Shown here one piece after another: positions 46,937 through 56,687 of a stretch of 64,000 nucleotides of DNA. The translations under genes were made by a program, and so were the position numbers. Position 1 is the first letter of the stretch, and each line of letters starts with the position of its first letter. The stretch covers positions 3,058,001 through 3,122,000 of the forward strand of contig JABFRN010000001.1 in assembly GCA_013141175.1 (NCBI GenBank). The letters run 5' to 3'. Below the pieces are notes generated by a model. The model searched no databases and was not told the origin of the DNA. It was given only the letters and a program-made list of their open reading frames with translations. Source of the stretch: Lysobacter sp. (GTDB lineage: Bacteria > Pseudomonadota > Gammaproteobacteria > Xanthomonadales > Xanthomonadaceae).

Positions 46937-47890
46937 ATGGACGCAGGACTCGCCATCCGTGCCCGTGGCCTCAGCAAGCGCTTCGGCGCATTGCTCGCGG
47001 TCGATCGCGTGGATCTCAGCGTGCCGCGCGCCAATGTCTACGGTTTTCTCGGGCCGAACGGATCCGGGAAATCAACCACCATCCGCATGCTGTGCGGTCT
47101 GCTCACGCCGAGCGAGGGCGACATCGATGTGCTCGGTTACAGCATTCCGCAGGAGTCCGAAGCGCTGCGCCGGCACATCGGCTACATGACCCAGAAATTC
47201 GCGCTGTACGAAGACCTGACCGTGCGCGAGAACCTGGAATTCATGGCCGCAGTGCAGGGCTTGTCGCGCGCGCAGCGCAAAGCGCGCATCGACGAACTGG
47301 TCGACGCCTACAATTTCACCGACCGTCAGAAGCAACTCGCCGGCACGATGAGCGGCGGGCAGAAGCAGCGCCTCGGATTGGCCTGCGCCATCGTCCACAA
47401 ACCCGAGCTGCTGTTCCTCGACGAGCCGACCAGCGCGGTCGATCCCGAATCGCGCCGCGATTTCTGGGAAAAACTCTTCGACCTCGCCGACGCCGGCACC
47501 ACGATCCTGGTGTCCACGCACTACATGGACGAGGCCGAGCGCTGCCATCGCATCGCGATTCTCGAAACCGGCCGTCTGGTCGCCGATGGCACGCCGGCCG
47601 AGCTCACGCGCGCACTGGTCGGGCGCACGATGGGCGTGCGTGCGCGCGAGCCGCGCAAGGTGCAGGCCGCGCTGCACGCGGCGCCGGGCGTGCTCAGCGT
47701 CGCCCAGATCGGCAACGAATTGCGGGTGCTGGTCGAGCCCGGCGGCGATGCCGCGCAGTTGCAGGCGCGGCTGCGTGCGTCGGCGATCGACGCCGAAGTC
47801 GCGGCCATCGAACCGAATCTCGAGGACGTGTTCGTTTCGGCGACGCATCGCGCCGTAACAACGGATCGGCATGCGGAGAGGGCGGCATGA
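46937..47890 (+). CDS. ABC exporter ATP-binding protein (YbhF-like, single domain)
   Basis: 317 residues. Walker A is GPNGSGKS (39-46), the ABC signature is MSGGQKQRL and Walker B is LLFLDEP. A C-terminal extension of about 90 residues is typical of ABC-2 drug/polysaccharide exporters. E. coli YbhF has two fused ATPase domains; this one has a single domain and must work as a dimer. It starts five bases after the HlyD stop and overlaps the permease start by ATGA. Confidence 0.93.
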   Translation: MDAGLAIRARGLSKRFGALLAVDRVDLSVPRANVYGFLGPNGSGKSTTIRMLCGLLTPSEGDIDVLGYSIPQESEALRRHIGYMTQKFALYEDLTVRENLEFMAAVQGLSRAQRKARIDELVDAYNFTDRQKQLAGTMSGGQKQRLGLACAIVHKPELLFLDEPTSAVDPESRRDFWEKLFDLADAGTTILVSTHYMDEAERCHRIAILETGRLVADGTPAELTRALVGRTMGVRAREPRKVQAALHAAPGVLSVAQIGNELRVLVEPGGDAAQLQARLRASAIDAEVAAIEPNLEDVFVSATHRAVTTDRHAERAA

Positions 47891-48981
47891 CATTCGCGCG
47901 GATCATCGCGGTGATGATGAAAGAACTCCGCCAGATGCGCCGCGACCGCTTGACCGCGGCGATGATGATCGGCATTCCGACCATCCAGCTGATGCTGTTC
48001 GGATTCGCGATCAACCCCGACGTGCGCAATCTGCCTGCCGCGATCGCCGACATGGCCGACAGCGCCGGCTCGCGCGCGCTGGTGCAGGACATGCTCGCGA
48101 CCGGCATCGTCCGCCAGACCGCGTCCGCGCGCACACCGCAGGAACTGCAGGTGTTGCTCAATCGCGGAAGGATCAAGATCGGCATCGTGATTCCGCCGGA
48201 TTACGAGCGCCGCAAACTCGACGGGCGCGAAGCGGTGCAGGTGATCGTGGACGGCAGCGACACCACGGTGCAGGCCACGGCGCGACAGCTCGCGGCGATG
48301 CCGCTCGATGGCGGCAGCGGCACGTCGTCGAAAAGCGGCGCGACGCCGATCAGCGTGCTGTCGCTGTACAACCCCGAGCGCCGCGCGGCGGTGAACGTGG
48401 TGCCGGGCTTGATCGGCGTGATCCTCACCATGACCATGGTGATGTTCACCGCGATGGCGATCGTGCGCGAACGCGAGCGCGGCAATCTTGAACTGCTGAT
48501 CACCACGCCGGTGTCCAGCGCCGAACTGATGATCGGCAAGGTGGTGCCCTACATCGGCGTGGGCCTGATCCAGACCACGGTGGTCCTGTCGCTGGGCATG
48601 ACCGTCTTCGACGTGCCGGTGCGCGGGCATCTGGTCGATGTCTACGGCGCGGCGATGCTGCTGATCGTGGCGAATCTCACCCTGGGGCTGCTGGTATCGA
48701 CCAAGGCCCAGACCCAGTTCCAGTCGATGCAGATGGCGTTCTTCCTGTTCCTGCCGTCGATTCTCCTGTCGGGTTTCATGTTCCCCTTCGACGGCATGCC
48801 GGTGGCGGCGCAGTGGATCGCTGAAGTATTGCCGCTCACCCATTTCGTGCGCCTCATCCGCGGCGTGATGCTGCGCGGCGCGAACCTGTTCGAGCTGTGG
48901 CCGGATGTGCTGGCGCTGCTGGCTTTCACCGCCATCATGATGACGCTGGCGATTTCGCGGTTCCGCAAGCGCTTGGATTGA
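47887..48981 (+). CDS. ABC-2 type exporter permease (YbhS/YbhR-like)
   Basis: 364 residues. One N-terminal transmembrane helix (about 20-42) is followed by a large extracytoplasmic region (about 43-165) and a block of five helices (about 170-362). ERERGNLELLITTPVS is the coupling-helix segment typical of ABC-2 permeases. E. coli has two permease genes (ybhS, ybhR); only one follows here, so a homodimer is expected. It is the last gene of the operon. Relatives export drugs or cholate-like compounds; the substrate here is unknown. Confidence 0.92.
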   Translation: MTFARIIAVMMKELRQMRRDRLTAAMMIGIPTIQLMLFGFAINPDVRNLPAAIADMADSAGSRALVQDMLATGIVRQTASARTPQELQVLLNRGRIKIGIVIPPDYERRKLDGREAVQVIVDGSDTTVQATARQLAAMPLDGGSGTSSKSGATPISVLSLYNPERRAAVNVVPGLIGVILTMTMVMFTAMAIVRERERGNLELLITTPVSSAELMIGKVVPYIGVGLIQTTVVLSLGMTVFDVPVRGHLVDVYGAAMLLIVANLTLGLLVSTKAQTQFQSMQMAFFLFLPSILLSGFMFPFDGMPVAAQWIAEVLPLTHFVRLIRGVMLRGANLFELWPDVLALLAFTAIMMTLAISRFRKRLD

Positions 48982-48996
48982 CTCGGGATGCCGCTT

Positions 48997-49020
48997 CTGT
49001 GGGAGCGGCGGGAGCCGCGA
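48997..49020 (+). repeat. REP-like palindrome, copy 4
   Basis: CTGTGGGAGCGGCGGGAGCC then GCGA, the same element as at 28941, 16 bases after the exporter operon. Confidence 0.65.
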
Positions 49021-49145
49021 TCCAGGTCGGCGATCCCTGGTCGGCGATGGCGGCGCGCATGCCGCCACGCATTGCGCTACGCTGCCACCGCCGCAGGCAG
49101 GTGAAGGCACGACCTTTCCGGTGCCGCATCCAAGGGGAAATCGCG

Positions 49146-49580
49146 ATGACGATGACATTCGCCCGCATACGCATTCTGCTGGTCGCCTTGGCGCTCGCCG
49201 CATCGGCGGCTGTCGCGCTGGCGCAATCCCAAGCCTCGCAAGGTGCCGCTGCTGCAGACACCAGTCCGAGAACGCCGCCGGAGCGCATCGATCGCCCTGC
49301 GCCGGGTGTCGCAACGGCCGAGGCGTCGGGACTGCCCGGGGCAGGCCCCCGCAAACCGACATATCCGGTGGTGAAAGACGCGCGCCTCGTCGCCAGCCCC
49401 AAGGTGCGTTACCTCGGCCCGCCGGGTACCACCAGTCCCTTCGACAGCACCAACATGACCGAGAACCAGTGCCGCGACATGGAACGCTGCCAGGTCGTGC
49501 AGGGGCAGGGCCCGTCGTATGCGACATGGTGCCGCTGCGGCAAGGGCAAGTTGACGACATTCACTTATATCCACGATTGA
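49146..49580 (+). CDS. Small secreted protein of unknown function
   Basis: 144 residues with a clear signal peptide (ILLVALALAASAAVALAQ). The mature part is Pro/Ala-rich and disordered to about residue 95, then has a Cys cluster at the end (CRDMERCQVVQG and TWCRCGKG), so a small disulfide-stabilised domain is likely. I do not recognise a family. An in-frame ATG two codons later is an alternative start. It lies between an efflux operon and the DUF2252 gene, both in the same direction. Confidence 0.6.
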   Translation: MTMTFARIRILLVALALAASAAVALAQSQASQGAAAADTSPRTPPERIDRPAPGVATAEASGLPGAGPRKPTYPVVKDARLVASPKVRYLGPPGTTSPFDSTNMTENQCRDMERCQVVQGQGPSYATWCRCGKGKLTTFTYIHD

Positions 49581-49666
49581 GTACATCCACGATCGAGTGG
49601 TCAGACCCGGCATCGCGTTCGCCAAGTGCCATCGCACTGACATCTGCCGCTGCTACAAAGCAGCGG

Positions 49667-51061
49667 ATGGATATCAACAGGATGATGACGATGCGCAGGT
49701 TCACGATGTCGATGTTTTGCGGGCTGGTGTGCGCGGTATCAGGCGCGGCTTCGCAGGCGTATGCGGCGACGCCGCGCGCGAGTTGGGTGGTTGCCGAAGT
49801 GTATGGCTACAACCATCCGTACGCCGCGACCGCCAGCAATGAGCTGGACGTCAAGATGGCGACGATGTCGCTGAGTGCGTACAACTTCTACCGTGGCACC
49901 GATCACATCTTCTTCCGCGACATGCTCACCCGGCCGGCTTCCGCCTACGCCACCAGTCAGACCGGCTACGCCTGGATCGGTGGCGACGCCCATCTGGGCA
50001 ACTTCGATGCCTCCCGCGACAGCGGTGGCAAGTCGGTGTTCAAGGTCTCGGACTTCGACGAAGGCTATCTCGGCCAGTACGTGTGGGATGTGCGCCGGCT
50101 CGCGGCCAGCATGGTCTTGGCGGGCCGCGAAAACGGTCTGGCCGACAGCGATATCCGAGCTGCGATCGATACGATGACCGGCGCCTACGCCGACAAGATG
50201 AGCGACTTCAAAGGCAGCAGCGCCGAGCTGGCTTTTCAACTCACGCCCGGCAACACCACCGGTGCGGTGGACGACACCATCGTCAAAGCCGACGGCAAGA
50301 CCCGTTCAAGCCTGTTGTCGAAATACACGCAACTCAGCGGTAGCGCCCGCGTGTTCCAGAATCTTTCCAATCTGGCGCCGGTCCCGGCGGCCACATACAG
50401 CGATATTTCCGGCGCGATGGCTGCATATGTGAATTCCATCGCAGCCTCCAAGCGCTACGCCGCCGCCTACTACGGGGTCAAGGACATCCACCAGAAACTC
50501 GGCTCCGGTGTCGGCAGCCTCGGCAAACTGCGCTACTACATCCTGATCCAAGGACCATCTTCGGCGACGACCGATGATGTGATCCTCGAAATGAAGCAAG
50601 AAGCGACCAGCGTGGTTGCGACGGTGAACAACGGCCAGTTGCCGACTTGGGCCTACGGTTATCACGAAGGCGGGCGGGTGTCGAAGAGCGCCAAGGCGCA
50701 GCTCATCAACGTCGATGTGTTGACCGGTTACACCACGGTGGCAGGCAAACCGTATTACCTGCACGAAAAATCCCCATATCAGGAAGATTTCGACTACACC
50801 TTGCTCAGCACCGCAGGCAAGCTGAATACAGCCGCCGCCTACCTTGGCCAAGCCTTGGCTTCGGCACACGCGGTATCGGACCAGGATTACGACGCCACTA
50901 TCGTGACCTACAGCATCGACAAACAGGTGGCCGACGCGATCACCAGCAAGAGTGGGCTGAAGACCGAGATCGCGAACTTCGCTTTCGATTATGCGGCACA
51001 AGTGCAGTTGGATTGGCAGGCCTTTGTCGCGGCTTACAACAACGGCACGCAGTTGTATTGA
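49667..51061 (+). CDS. Secreted DUF2252 family protein
   Basis: 464 residues with a signal peptide (FCGLVCAVSGAASQAYA). DUF2252 proteins have a kinase/aminoglycoside-phosphotransferase-like pattern. GGDAHLGNFDASRD (about 106-119) looks like the catalytic HGDxHxxN loop, and FKVSDFDEG (about 125-133) like the metal-binding DFG/D motif. Export is odd for an ATP-using enzyme, so catalysis and substrate are open. Several ATGs (49667, 49682, 49685, 49691) precede the signal core, and the first is used. The 155 bases after the gene hold nothing recognisable. Confidence 0.8.
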   Translation: MDINRMMTMRRFTMSMFCGLVCAVSGAASQAYAATPRASWVVAEVYGYNHPYAATASNELDVKMATMSLSAYNFYRGTDHIFFRDMLTRPASAYATSQTGYAWIGGDAHLGNFDASRDSGGKSVFKVSDFDEGYLGQYVWDVRRLAASMVLAGRENGLADSDIRAAIDTMTGAYADKMSDFKGSSAELAFQLTPGNTTGAVDDTIVKADGKTRSSLLSKYTQLSGSARVFQNLSNLAPVPAATYSDISGAMAAYVNSIAASKRYAAAYYGVKDIHQKLGSGVGSLGKLRYYILIQGPSSATTDDVILEMKQEATSVVATVNNGQLPTWAYGYHEGGRVSKSAKAQLINVDVLTGYTTVAGKPYYLHEKSPYQEDFDYTLLSTAGKLNTAAAYLGQALASAHAVSDQDYDATIVTYSIDKQVADAITSKSGLKTEIANFAFDYAAQVQLDWQAFVAAYNNGTQLY

Positions 51062-51216
51062 TTTTCACGGGACCCGCTGCCGGGTACGCATGACGGTCGT
51101 GGAAGGTCGTGGAAAGTCACTGGGCGAACCCAATCGCGCAGTCCGGATGTCGCCACGCGGCATGCGGGCCATGAGCTGAACCGGCAGCAGTCGATCGATT
51201 GAGTGTCCGGTTCTGC

Positions 51217-52626
51217 TCAGCTCGCCAGCCGCCCCCGCAGCGAATTGCTCATCGCCTCCGTCACCACCACATCCACGAACTGCCCGGTCAGCTTCACGCC
51301 CGCCGGCGCCGGAAAATTCACGAAACGCATGTTCTCGGTGCGGCCGGTGAGTTCGCCCGGATCTTTCTTCGACGGCCCTTCGACCAGAACGGTTTGGGTA
51401 CTGCCGATCATCGCCTGCGAGATGCGCCTGGCGTTCGCGCTGATGGTGGCCTGCAGACGCGCGAGGCGTGCGTGCTTCTCCTCGTTGCCGACGGTGTCTT
51501 CGATGTCGGCGGCGGGCGTGCCCGGGCGGCGCGAGTAGATGAAGGAATAGCTCTGATCGAAGCCGATGTCTTCGATGAGTTTCATCGTCTTCTCGAATTC
51601 GGCTTCGGTTTCGCCGGGAAATCCGACGATGAAGTCGGAGCTGATCGAGATGTCCGGACGCACCGCGCGCAGTTTTCGGATCTTCTGCTTGAATTCCAGC
51701 GCGGTGTAGCCGCGCTTCATCGCCGAGAGCACGCGGTCGCTGCCGGACTGCACCGGCAGGTGCAGATAGTTCGCGAGCTGCGGCACGTCGCGGTAGGCCT
51801 CGATCAGCGAGTCGCTGAATTCGAGAGGATGCGAGGTGGTGAAGCGGATGCGGTCGAGGCCGTCGATTTCGGCGAGGGTGCGGATCAGCAGGCCGAGGTC
51901 GGCGACTTCGCCTTCGCCCTCGCTTTCAATCGACGCGATGGGTCCGCGATAGGCGTTGACGTTCTGGCCGAGCAGATTGACCTCGCGCACGCCCTGGGCG
52001 GCGAGTTGGGCGACTTCGACCAGCACATCCTCGAACGGGCGGCTGACTTCTTCGCCGCGCGTGTACGGCACCACGCAGAAGCTGCAGTACTTCGAGCAGC
52101 CTTCCATGATCGAGACGAAGGCGGTCGGGCCTTCGGCGCGGGGCTCGGGCAGGCGGTCGAACTTCTCGATCTCGGGGAAGCTGATGTCGACCTGCGGCTG
52201 GCCGGTCTCGCGCTTGGCGCGCAGCAGGTCGGGCAGGCGGTGCAGGGTCTGCGGGCCGAACACCAGATCGACATAGGGCGCGCGCTTGAGGATGGCCGCG
52301 CCTTCCTGGCTGGCGACGCAGCCGCCGACGCCGATCACCACCGGCCGTTCGCCGCCCTTCAGTTTGCGCCAGCGGCCGAGCTGGCTGAACACCTTCTCCT
52401 GCGCTTTTTCGCGGATCGAGCAGGTATTGATCAGGATCACGTCGGCTTCATCGACGTTCTCGGTGATGACCATGCCTTCTTCGGCGCTGAGGACTTCGGC
52501 CATCTTGGCCGAGTCGTACTCGTTCATCTGACAGCCGTGGGTCTCGATGAACAGTTTTTTCGGTGCGGGTGTTTTCGGCGCGGCGGCGGGGTGTGCGGTG
52601 ACGGCAGGAGCAAACGTGTCGGTCAT
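51217..52626 (-). CDS. miaB: tRNA-2-methylthio-N6-dimethylallyladenosine synthase
   Basis: 469 residues. MiaB is a radical-SAM enzyme that adds the methylthio group to i6A37 of tRNAs reading UNN codons. The N-terminal UPF0004 domain has Cys32, Cys69 and Cys103 for one cluster. The radical-SAM CxxxCxxC (GCSKYCSFC, Cys177, Cys181, Cys184) holds the other. A TRAM domain closes the protein (about 405-469). The ATG at 52626 starts [10 protein letters not shown]; longer in-frame starts add sequence not found in relatives. It is divergent from the transglycosylase gene. Confidence 0.95.
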   Translation of the reverse strand: MTDTFAPAVTAHPAAAPKTPAPKKLFIETHGCQMNEYDSAKMAEVLSAEEGMVITENVDEADVILINTCSIREKAQEKVFSQLGRWRKLKGGERPVVIGVGGCVASQEGAAILKRAPYVDLVFGPQTLHRLPDLLRAKRETGQPQVDISFPEIEKFDRLPEPRAEGPTAFVSIMEGCSKYCSFCVVPYTRGEEVSRPFEDVLVEVAQLAAQGVREVNLLGQNVNAYRGPIASIESEGEGEVADLGLLIRTLAEIDGLDRIRFTTSHPLEFSDSLIEAYRDVPQLANYLHLPVQSGSDRVLSAMKRGYTALEFKQKIRKLRAVRPDISISSDFIVGFPGETEAEFEKTMKLIEDIGFDQSYSFIYSRRPGTPAADIEDTVGNEEKHARLARLQATISANARRISQAMIGSTQTVLVEGPSKKDPGELTGRTENMRFVNFPAPAGVKLTGQFVDVVVTEAMSNSLRGRLAS

Positions 52627-52781
52627 GGGCGTGTCCGGGGCGCGGCGGTGATTCCGGGCCGGAAAGGTGGGAAGAGGCATCAGTGTAAGCCGGAGCGTCT
52701 CCGGCGTCCGCGAGTGATGGCGGTTGCCGTTTGACAATCAAACACTTGGCAAACCTTTCGAATCCGGGGACACTCCCGCGC

Positions 52782-53720
52782 ATGACTTCGGGCAAGACGA
52801 TCCTCAGGTGCGGGCTGTGGCTGGCGTTGGTGCTGGCAGCGCCCGCATTCGCCGGCACGGTCTACCGCTGCGAGAGTCCCGATGGCAGCCGCACTTACGG
52901 CAGCAAACGGGTCAAGGGCGCCAAGTGCAGCGTGATCAGCAGCTATACGCCGTCGCCTGCCGCCGTGCGCAGCGCCCCGGTCAGCGTCACCACCGCCCGC
53001 TCGGCGAGTGAAGCGCCCGCGGCCGGCGGGGGCATCGCTCCGACGCCGACGGCCGGTTCCTCTACGTTGCCAGAGGGCACGGTGACCGGAACGCCGACGG
53101 TGGCGATGACGGCCATCCCGCGTCAGGGCACGTCCCGGCGCGTCGAGGGACAGGTCTACTCCTATATCAAGGACGGCGTACGCAACTACACCAGCAAGCA
53201 GCCCAAGGGCGTGGCCGGTGCGACGGCGATCCGGTCGATCCGCTACAGCTTCCTCGAAACCTGTTACGCCTGCGCACCGCTGCCGGGCGTGAACTTCGGC
53301 ACCCTGCGGCTCAATGTCGCCGCCTACGCGGCCGAAATCCGCACCGCCGCGACCCAGCATGGCGTCGATGAGGCCATCGTCCGCGCGATCATCCATGCCG
53401 AGTCCTCGTTCAACCCCAACGCGCGGTCGCGGGTCGGTGCGCAGGGCCTGATGCAGCTGATGCCGCCCACCGCGCGCCGCTTCGGGGTGAGCAACGCCTA
53501 CGACCCCACCCAGAACATCCATGGTGGGGTGCAGTATCTGGCCTGGTTGCTCAAGCGCTACAACGGCGATCTCACCCTTGCCGCTGCCGGTTACAACGCG
53601 GGCGAGGGTGCCGTGGACAAGTACAGGGGCGTGCCGCCGTACAGCGAAACCCGTCGTTATGTCGAGCGGGTTCGGGTCCTCGCCGAGCGCTATCGCGGCA
53701 TGCTGGCCGGGCGCGGCTGA
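52782..53720 (+). CDS. Lytic transglycosylase (SLT type) with a DUF4124 N-terminus
   Basis: 312 residues. A signal peptide (WLALVLAAPAFAG) leads a DUF4124-like domain (TVYRCESPDGSRTYG). A Ser/Thr/Pro/Ala linker (about 60-120) and then the SLT catalytic domain (about 190-300) follow. The catalytic Glu207 lies in IHAESSFNPNARS, followed by GAQGLMQLMP and AAAGYNAGEGAV. It cuts the peptidoglycan glycan strand to leave 1,6-anhydro ends, in the periplasm. The start is ATG 52782; a TTG further upstream adds residues without a signal-like feature. Confidence 0.93.
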   Translation: MTSGKTILRCGLWLALVLAAPAFAGTVYRCESPDGSRTYGSKRVKGAKCSVISSYTPSPAAVRSAPVSVTTARSASEAPAAGGGIAPTPTAGSSTLPEGTVTGTPTVAMTAIPRQGTSRRVEGQVYSYIKDGVRNYTSKQPKGVAGATAIRSIRYSFLETCYACAPLPGVNFGTLRLNVAAYAAEIRTAATQHGVDEAIVRAIIHAESSFNPNARSRVGAQGLMQLMPPTARRFGVSNAYDPTQNIHGGVQYLAWLLKRYNGDLTLAAAGYNAGEGAVDKYRGVPPYSETRRYVERVRVLAERYRGMLAGRG

Positions 53721-53816
53721 GCGCCCCGGGCGTTTCGGCGCCCTTCGAAACTTCCGTTCCGCTTCCTCCCGCCTCCGGTCCGGCGCGACTTGTTGTGGGC
53801 GCGGGACAGGTAAACA

Positions 53817-53846
53817 TTGTCGGCCGATTCAGCGTTCCGTTACACT
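53817..53846 (+). promoter_or_regulatory. Probable promoter of the petABC operon
   Basis: TTGTCG (53817-53822) and TACACT (53841-53846) with an 18-base spacer, about 80 bases before petA. Confidence 0.45.
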
Positions 53847-53924
53847 TTGTCGTCTTTGCCGGCCGGCTTCGGGAACGAAACCGGCCGACAGTCCAAATGT
53901 AGCCTACGTTTTGCGGAGTGCCGG

Positions 53925-54566
53925 ATGGCAACTAAAGTCGTAAGCGGGTCTGATCACCCCCAGGGTGACGGCGCGCAACCGGTGGACGCGGGGCGTCGCC
54001 GCTTCCTGACCGTGTCCACCGCTGTGGTGGGTGCCGTCGGTGTTGCCGGTGCCTCGGTGCCGTTCATCAAGTCCTGGATGCCGAGCGCCCGAGCCAAATT
54101 GGCCGGCGCGCCGATTTCGGTCGATATCAGCGCACTCGCGCCCGGGCAGCAGCTCGTCGTGAAGTGGCGGGGCCAGCCGGTCTTCGTCTCGCACCGCACG
54201 AAGGCGATGCTGGACGCTCTTCCCGGGATGAATGCGCTGGTCGCCGATCCGTCCTCGGAGAACACGGACCAGCAGCCGAAATACGCGCAGAACGAGTTCC
54301 GTTCGATCAAGCCGGAGTTCCTGGTGCTGATCGGGGTCTGCACCCATCTGGGTTGCGCGCCCGACTTCCTGCCGGAAGTGAAGCCGCAGGTCTTCGACGC
54401 CGACTGGAAGGGCGGTTACTTCTGCCCCTGCCACAAGTCGCGCTACGACCTGTCCGGCCGCGTCTACAAGTCGCAGCCGGCGCCGGCCAACCTGCCGGTC
54501 CCGCCGTATCGGTTCGACAACGACAGCACGCTTGTCATCGGTCTCGATCCGCAAGGGAGCGCATAA
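53925..54566 (+). CDS. petA: Ubiquinol-cytochrome c reductase iron-sulfur subunit (Rieske)
   Basis: 213 residues. It carries the Rieske [2Fe-2S] cluster of the bc1 complex and passes electrons from quinol to cytochrome c1. The Tat-type signal RRRFLT is followed by an uncleaved membrane helix (about 30-48). The cluster ligands are Cys139 and His141 (CTHLGC) and Cys167/Cys169-His170 (CPCH). GGAG 7 bases before ATG 53925 sets the start. It is first gene of petABC, three bases before petB. Confidence 0.97.
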   Translation: MATKVVSGSDHPQGDGAQPVDAGRRRFLTVSTAVVGAVGVAGASVPFIKSWMPSARAKLAGAPISVDISALAPGQQLVVKWRGQPVFVSHRTKAMLDALPGMNALVADPSSENTDQQPKYAQNEFRSIKPEFLVLIGVCTHLGCAPDFLPEVKPQVFDADWKGGYFCPCHKSRYDLSGRVYKSQPAPANLPVPPYRFDNDSTLVIGLDPQGSA

Positions 54567-54569
54567 GTC

Positions 54570-55841
54570 ATGTCGAACATCCTCATGCGTACCGCCGACA
54601 ACGTGATGGAATGGGTCAACTACCGCGCGCCGGGGTTGATGCCGTTCTACCGCAAGCACATGTCCGAGTACTACGCGCCGAAGAACTTCAACCTCTGGTA
54701 CATCTTCGGCATCCTGGCCACGGTCGTGCTGGTCAACCAGATCGTGACCGGCATCTTCCTGACCATGCATTTCAAGCCGAGCGCGGCGGAAGCCTTCGCC
54801 TCGGTCGAATACATCATGCGCGACGTCGATGGCGGGAACTACATCCGCTACATGCACAGTACCGGCGCCTCGATGTTCTTCATCGTCGTGTACCTGCACA
54901 TGTTCCGCGGCCTGATGTACGGCTCGTACCAGAAGCCGCGCGAGCTGGTCTGGATCCTCGGCATGCTGATCTACCTCGTGCTGATGGCCGAAGCCTTCAT
55001 GGGCTACGTGCTGCCTTGGGGACAGATGTCGTACTGGGGCGCCAAGGTGATCATCTCGCTGTTCGGCGCGATCCCCTACATCGGCACTTCGCTGACAGAA
55101 TGGATCATGGGCGATTTCAACCCGGGCGACGCCACCCTCAACCGCTTCTTCGCGCTGCACGTCATCGCGATGCCGCTGGTGCTGCTGCTGCTGGTGGTCC
55201 TGCATCTGGGCGCGCTGCATGAAGTGGGTTCGAACAACCCCGATGGCGTCGAGATCAAGAAGGGCCCGAAGGGCAACCGCTGGTCGCCCACGGCGCCGGC
55301 CGATGGCGTGCCTTTCCATCCGTACTACACGGTCAAGGACACGTTCTTCGTCGGCTGCTTCCTGATCGTCGCGGCGTTCATCATGTTCTTCGCCCCGACC
55401 TTCGGCGGCTGGTTCCTGGAGCACGACAATTTCACCGAAGCCAATCCGCTCGTTACTCCTTTGCACATCAAACCGGTGTGGTACTTCACCCCCTACTACG
55501 CGATGTTGCGCGTGGTGCCGTCGTTCTTCGGCATCAAGCTGTGGGGCGTGCTGGTGATGTTCGGCGCGATCGTGATGCTGTTCCTGGTGCCGTGGCTGGA
55601 CCGGGCCAAGGTCAAGTCGATCCGCTATCGCGGCACGCTGTACAAGGTCATGCTCGCGATCTTCGCGATCTCCTTCGTCTGGCTGGCCAAGATCGGCGCC
55701 GGCCCGGGCACCGACCCGGTCGAGACGATCATCGGCCGCGTGCTGACTTTCCTCTACTTCGCCTTCTTCATCACCATGCCGGTGTGGACGAAGCTCGACA
55801 AGACCAAGCCGGTTCCGGAACGGGTGACGATGCATGATTAA
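54570..55841 (+). CDS. petB: Cytochrome b of the bc1 complex
   Basis: 423 residues, a full-length fused cytochrome b with eight transmembrane helices. It holds the two b-hemes and both quinone sites. The heme-binding region is around SVEYIMRDV, HSTGASMFFIVVYLHMFRGL and LHVIAMPLVLLLLVVLHLGAL. The conserved Qo-site segment appears as the PEWY variant KPVWYF, which replaces the mitochondrial Pro-Glu-Trp-Tyr. It overlaps petC by eight bases. Confidence 0.96.
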   Translation: MSNILMRTADNVMEWVNYRAPGLMPFYRKHMSEYYAPKNFNLWYIFGILATVVLVNQIVTGIFLTMHFKPSAAEAFASVEYIMRDVDGGNYIRYMHSTGASMFFIVVYLHMFRGLMYGSYQKPRELVWILGMLIYLVLMAEAFMGYVLPWGQMSYWGAKVIISLFGAIPYIGTSLTEWIMGDFNPGDATLNRFFALHVIAMPLVLLLLVVLHLGALHEVGSNNPDGVEIKKGPKGNRWSPTAPADGVPFHPYYTVKDTFFVGCFLIVAAFIMFFAPTFGGWFLEHDNFTEANPLVTPLHIKPVWYFTPYYAMLRVVPSFFGIKLWGVLVMFGAIVMLFLVPWLDRAKVKSIRYRGTLYKVMLAIFAISFVWLAKIGAGPGTDPVETIIGRVLTFLYFAFFITMPVWTKLDKTKPVPERVTMHD

Positions 55842-56610
55842 GCCATCCACGATGAAGTCTTCGATGAAGCCTTCGCTCCTCGGCCGTGCTGCGCTGCTGC
55901 TGTCTGGCCTCGTGCTGTCGTTTTCGGCGCTTGCCAATACAGCGGGCGGTTTGATGCAGGCCGGTACCGATCTGGAAGACAAGGCCTCGCTGCAGCGCGG
56001 CGCGCAATCGTTCATGAACTACTGCGCCGGCTGCCATTCGCTGAAATACATGCGCTATTCGCGGATCGCCGAAGACCTCGGGCTGAGCGAAGACCAGGTG
56101 ATGAACAACCTGAACTTCACCGGTGCGAAATTCGGTGAGCAGATCGTCAGCCCGATGCCCGCTGTCCACGCCGAGAAGTGGTTCGGCAAGGCGCCGCCGG
56201 ACCTGAGCGTGATCTCGCGCGTCCGCGGCAGCGACTGGATCTATACCTACCTCAAGTCGTTCTACCTCGACGAATCGCGCCCGCTGGGCTGGAACAACAA
56301 ACTGTTCCCGAACGCGTCGATGCCGAACCCGCTGTGGGAAATGCAGGGTCTGCAGCGCGCGCTGTACGGCAAGAAGGATCCGAAGACCGGCGAAGCCGCG
56401 GTCGAGCGCCTCGAAGTCGCCCAGGCCGGTTCGCAGAACGCGGAAGAGTTCGACCGCACCGCGCGCGATATCAGCGCGTTTCTCGAGTATGTCGGCGAGC
56501 CGGGCGCGATCAAGCGCCAGCAGGCCGGTGTCTGGGTGATCCTGTTCCTGACGTTCTTCACCCTGATGGCGTGGCTGCTCAAGAAGGAATACTGGCGCGA
56601 CGTACATTGA
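55834..56610 (+). CDS. petC: Cytochrome c1 of the bc1 complex
   Basis: 258 residues. It accepts electrons from the Rieske protein and passes them to soluble cytochrome c. It has a signal peptide, the heme motif CAGCH (64-68), the distal Met region NPLWEMQG and a C-terminal anchor helix (about 232-252, VWVILFLTFFTLMAWLLKKEYW). ATG 55834 overlaps the petB end; ATGs at 55852 and 55864 are alternatives that would still leave a signal peptide. Confidence 0.96.
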   Translation: MIKPSTMKSSMKPSLLGRAALLLSGLVLSFSALANTAGGLMQAGTDLEDKASLQRGAQSFMNYCAGCHSLKYMRYSRIAEDLGLSEDQVMNNLNFTGAKFGEQIVSPMPAVHAEKWFGKAPPDLSVISRVRGSDWIYTYLKSFYLDESRPLGWNNKLFPNASMPNPLWEMQGLQRALYGKKDPKTGEAAVERLEVAQAGSQNAEEFDRTARDISAFLEYVGEPGAIKRQQAGVWVILFLTFFTLMAWLLKKEYWRDVH

Positions 56611-56687
56611 TGGCGCGGCGCGCCTTCGCGCGACGATCACCTGCAGGGGCGGCCGGCTTGTCCGGTCGCTTTTGTTCTTGAGGATGG

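Noticed and set aside
53904-56015. Antisense open frame of about 700 codons across petABC
   Set aside because: It crosses three conserved, correctly spaced respiratory genes. The composition (His/Asp/Arg/Glu-rich) is typical of antisense GC-rich frames.
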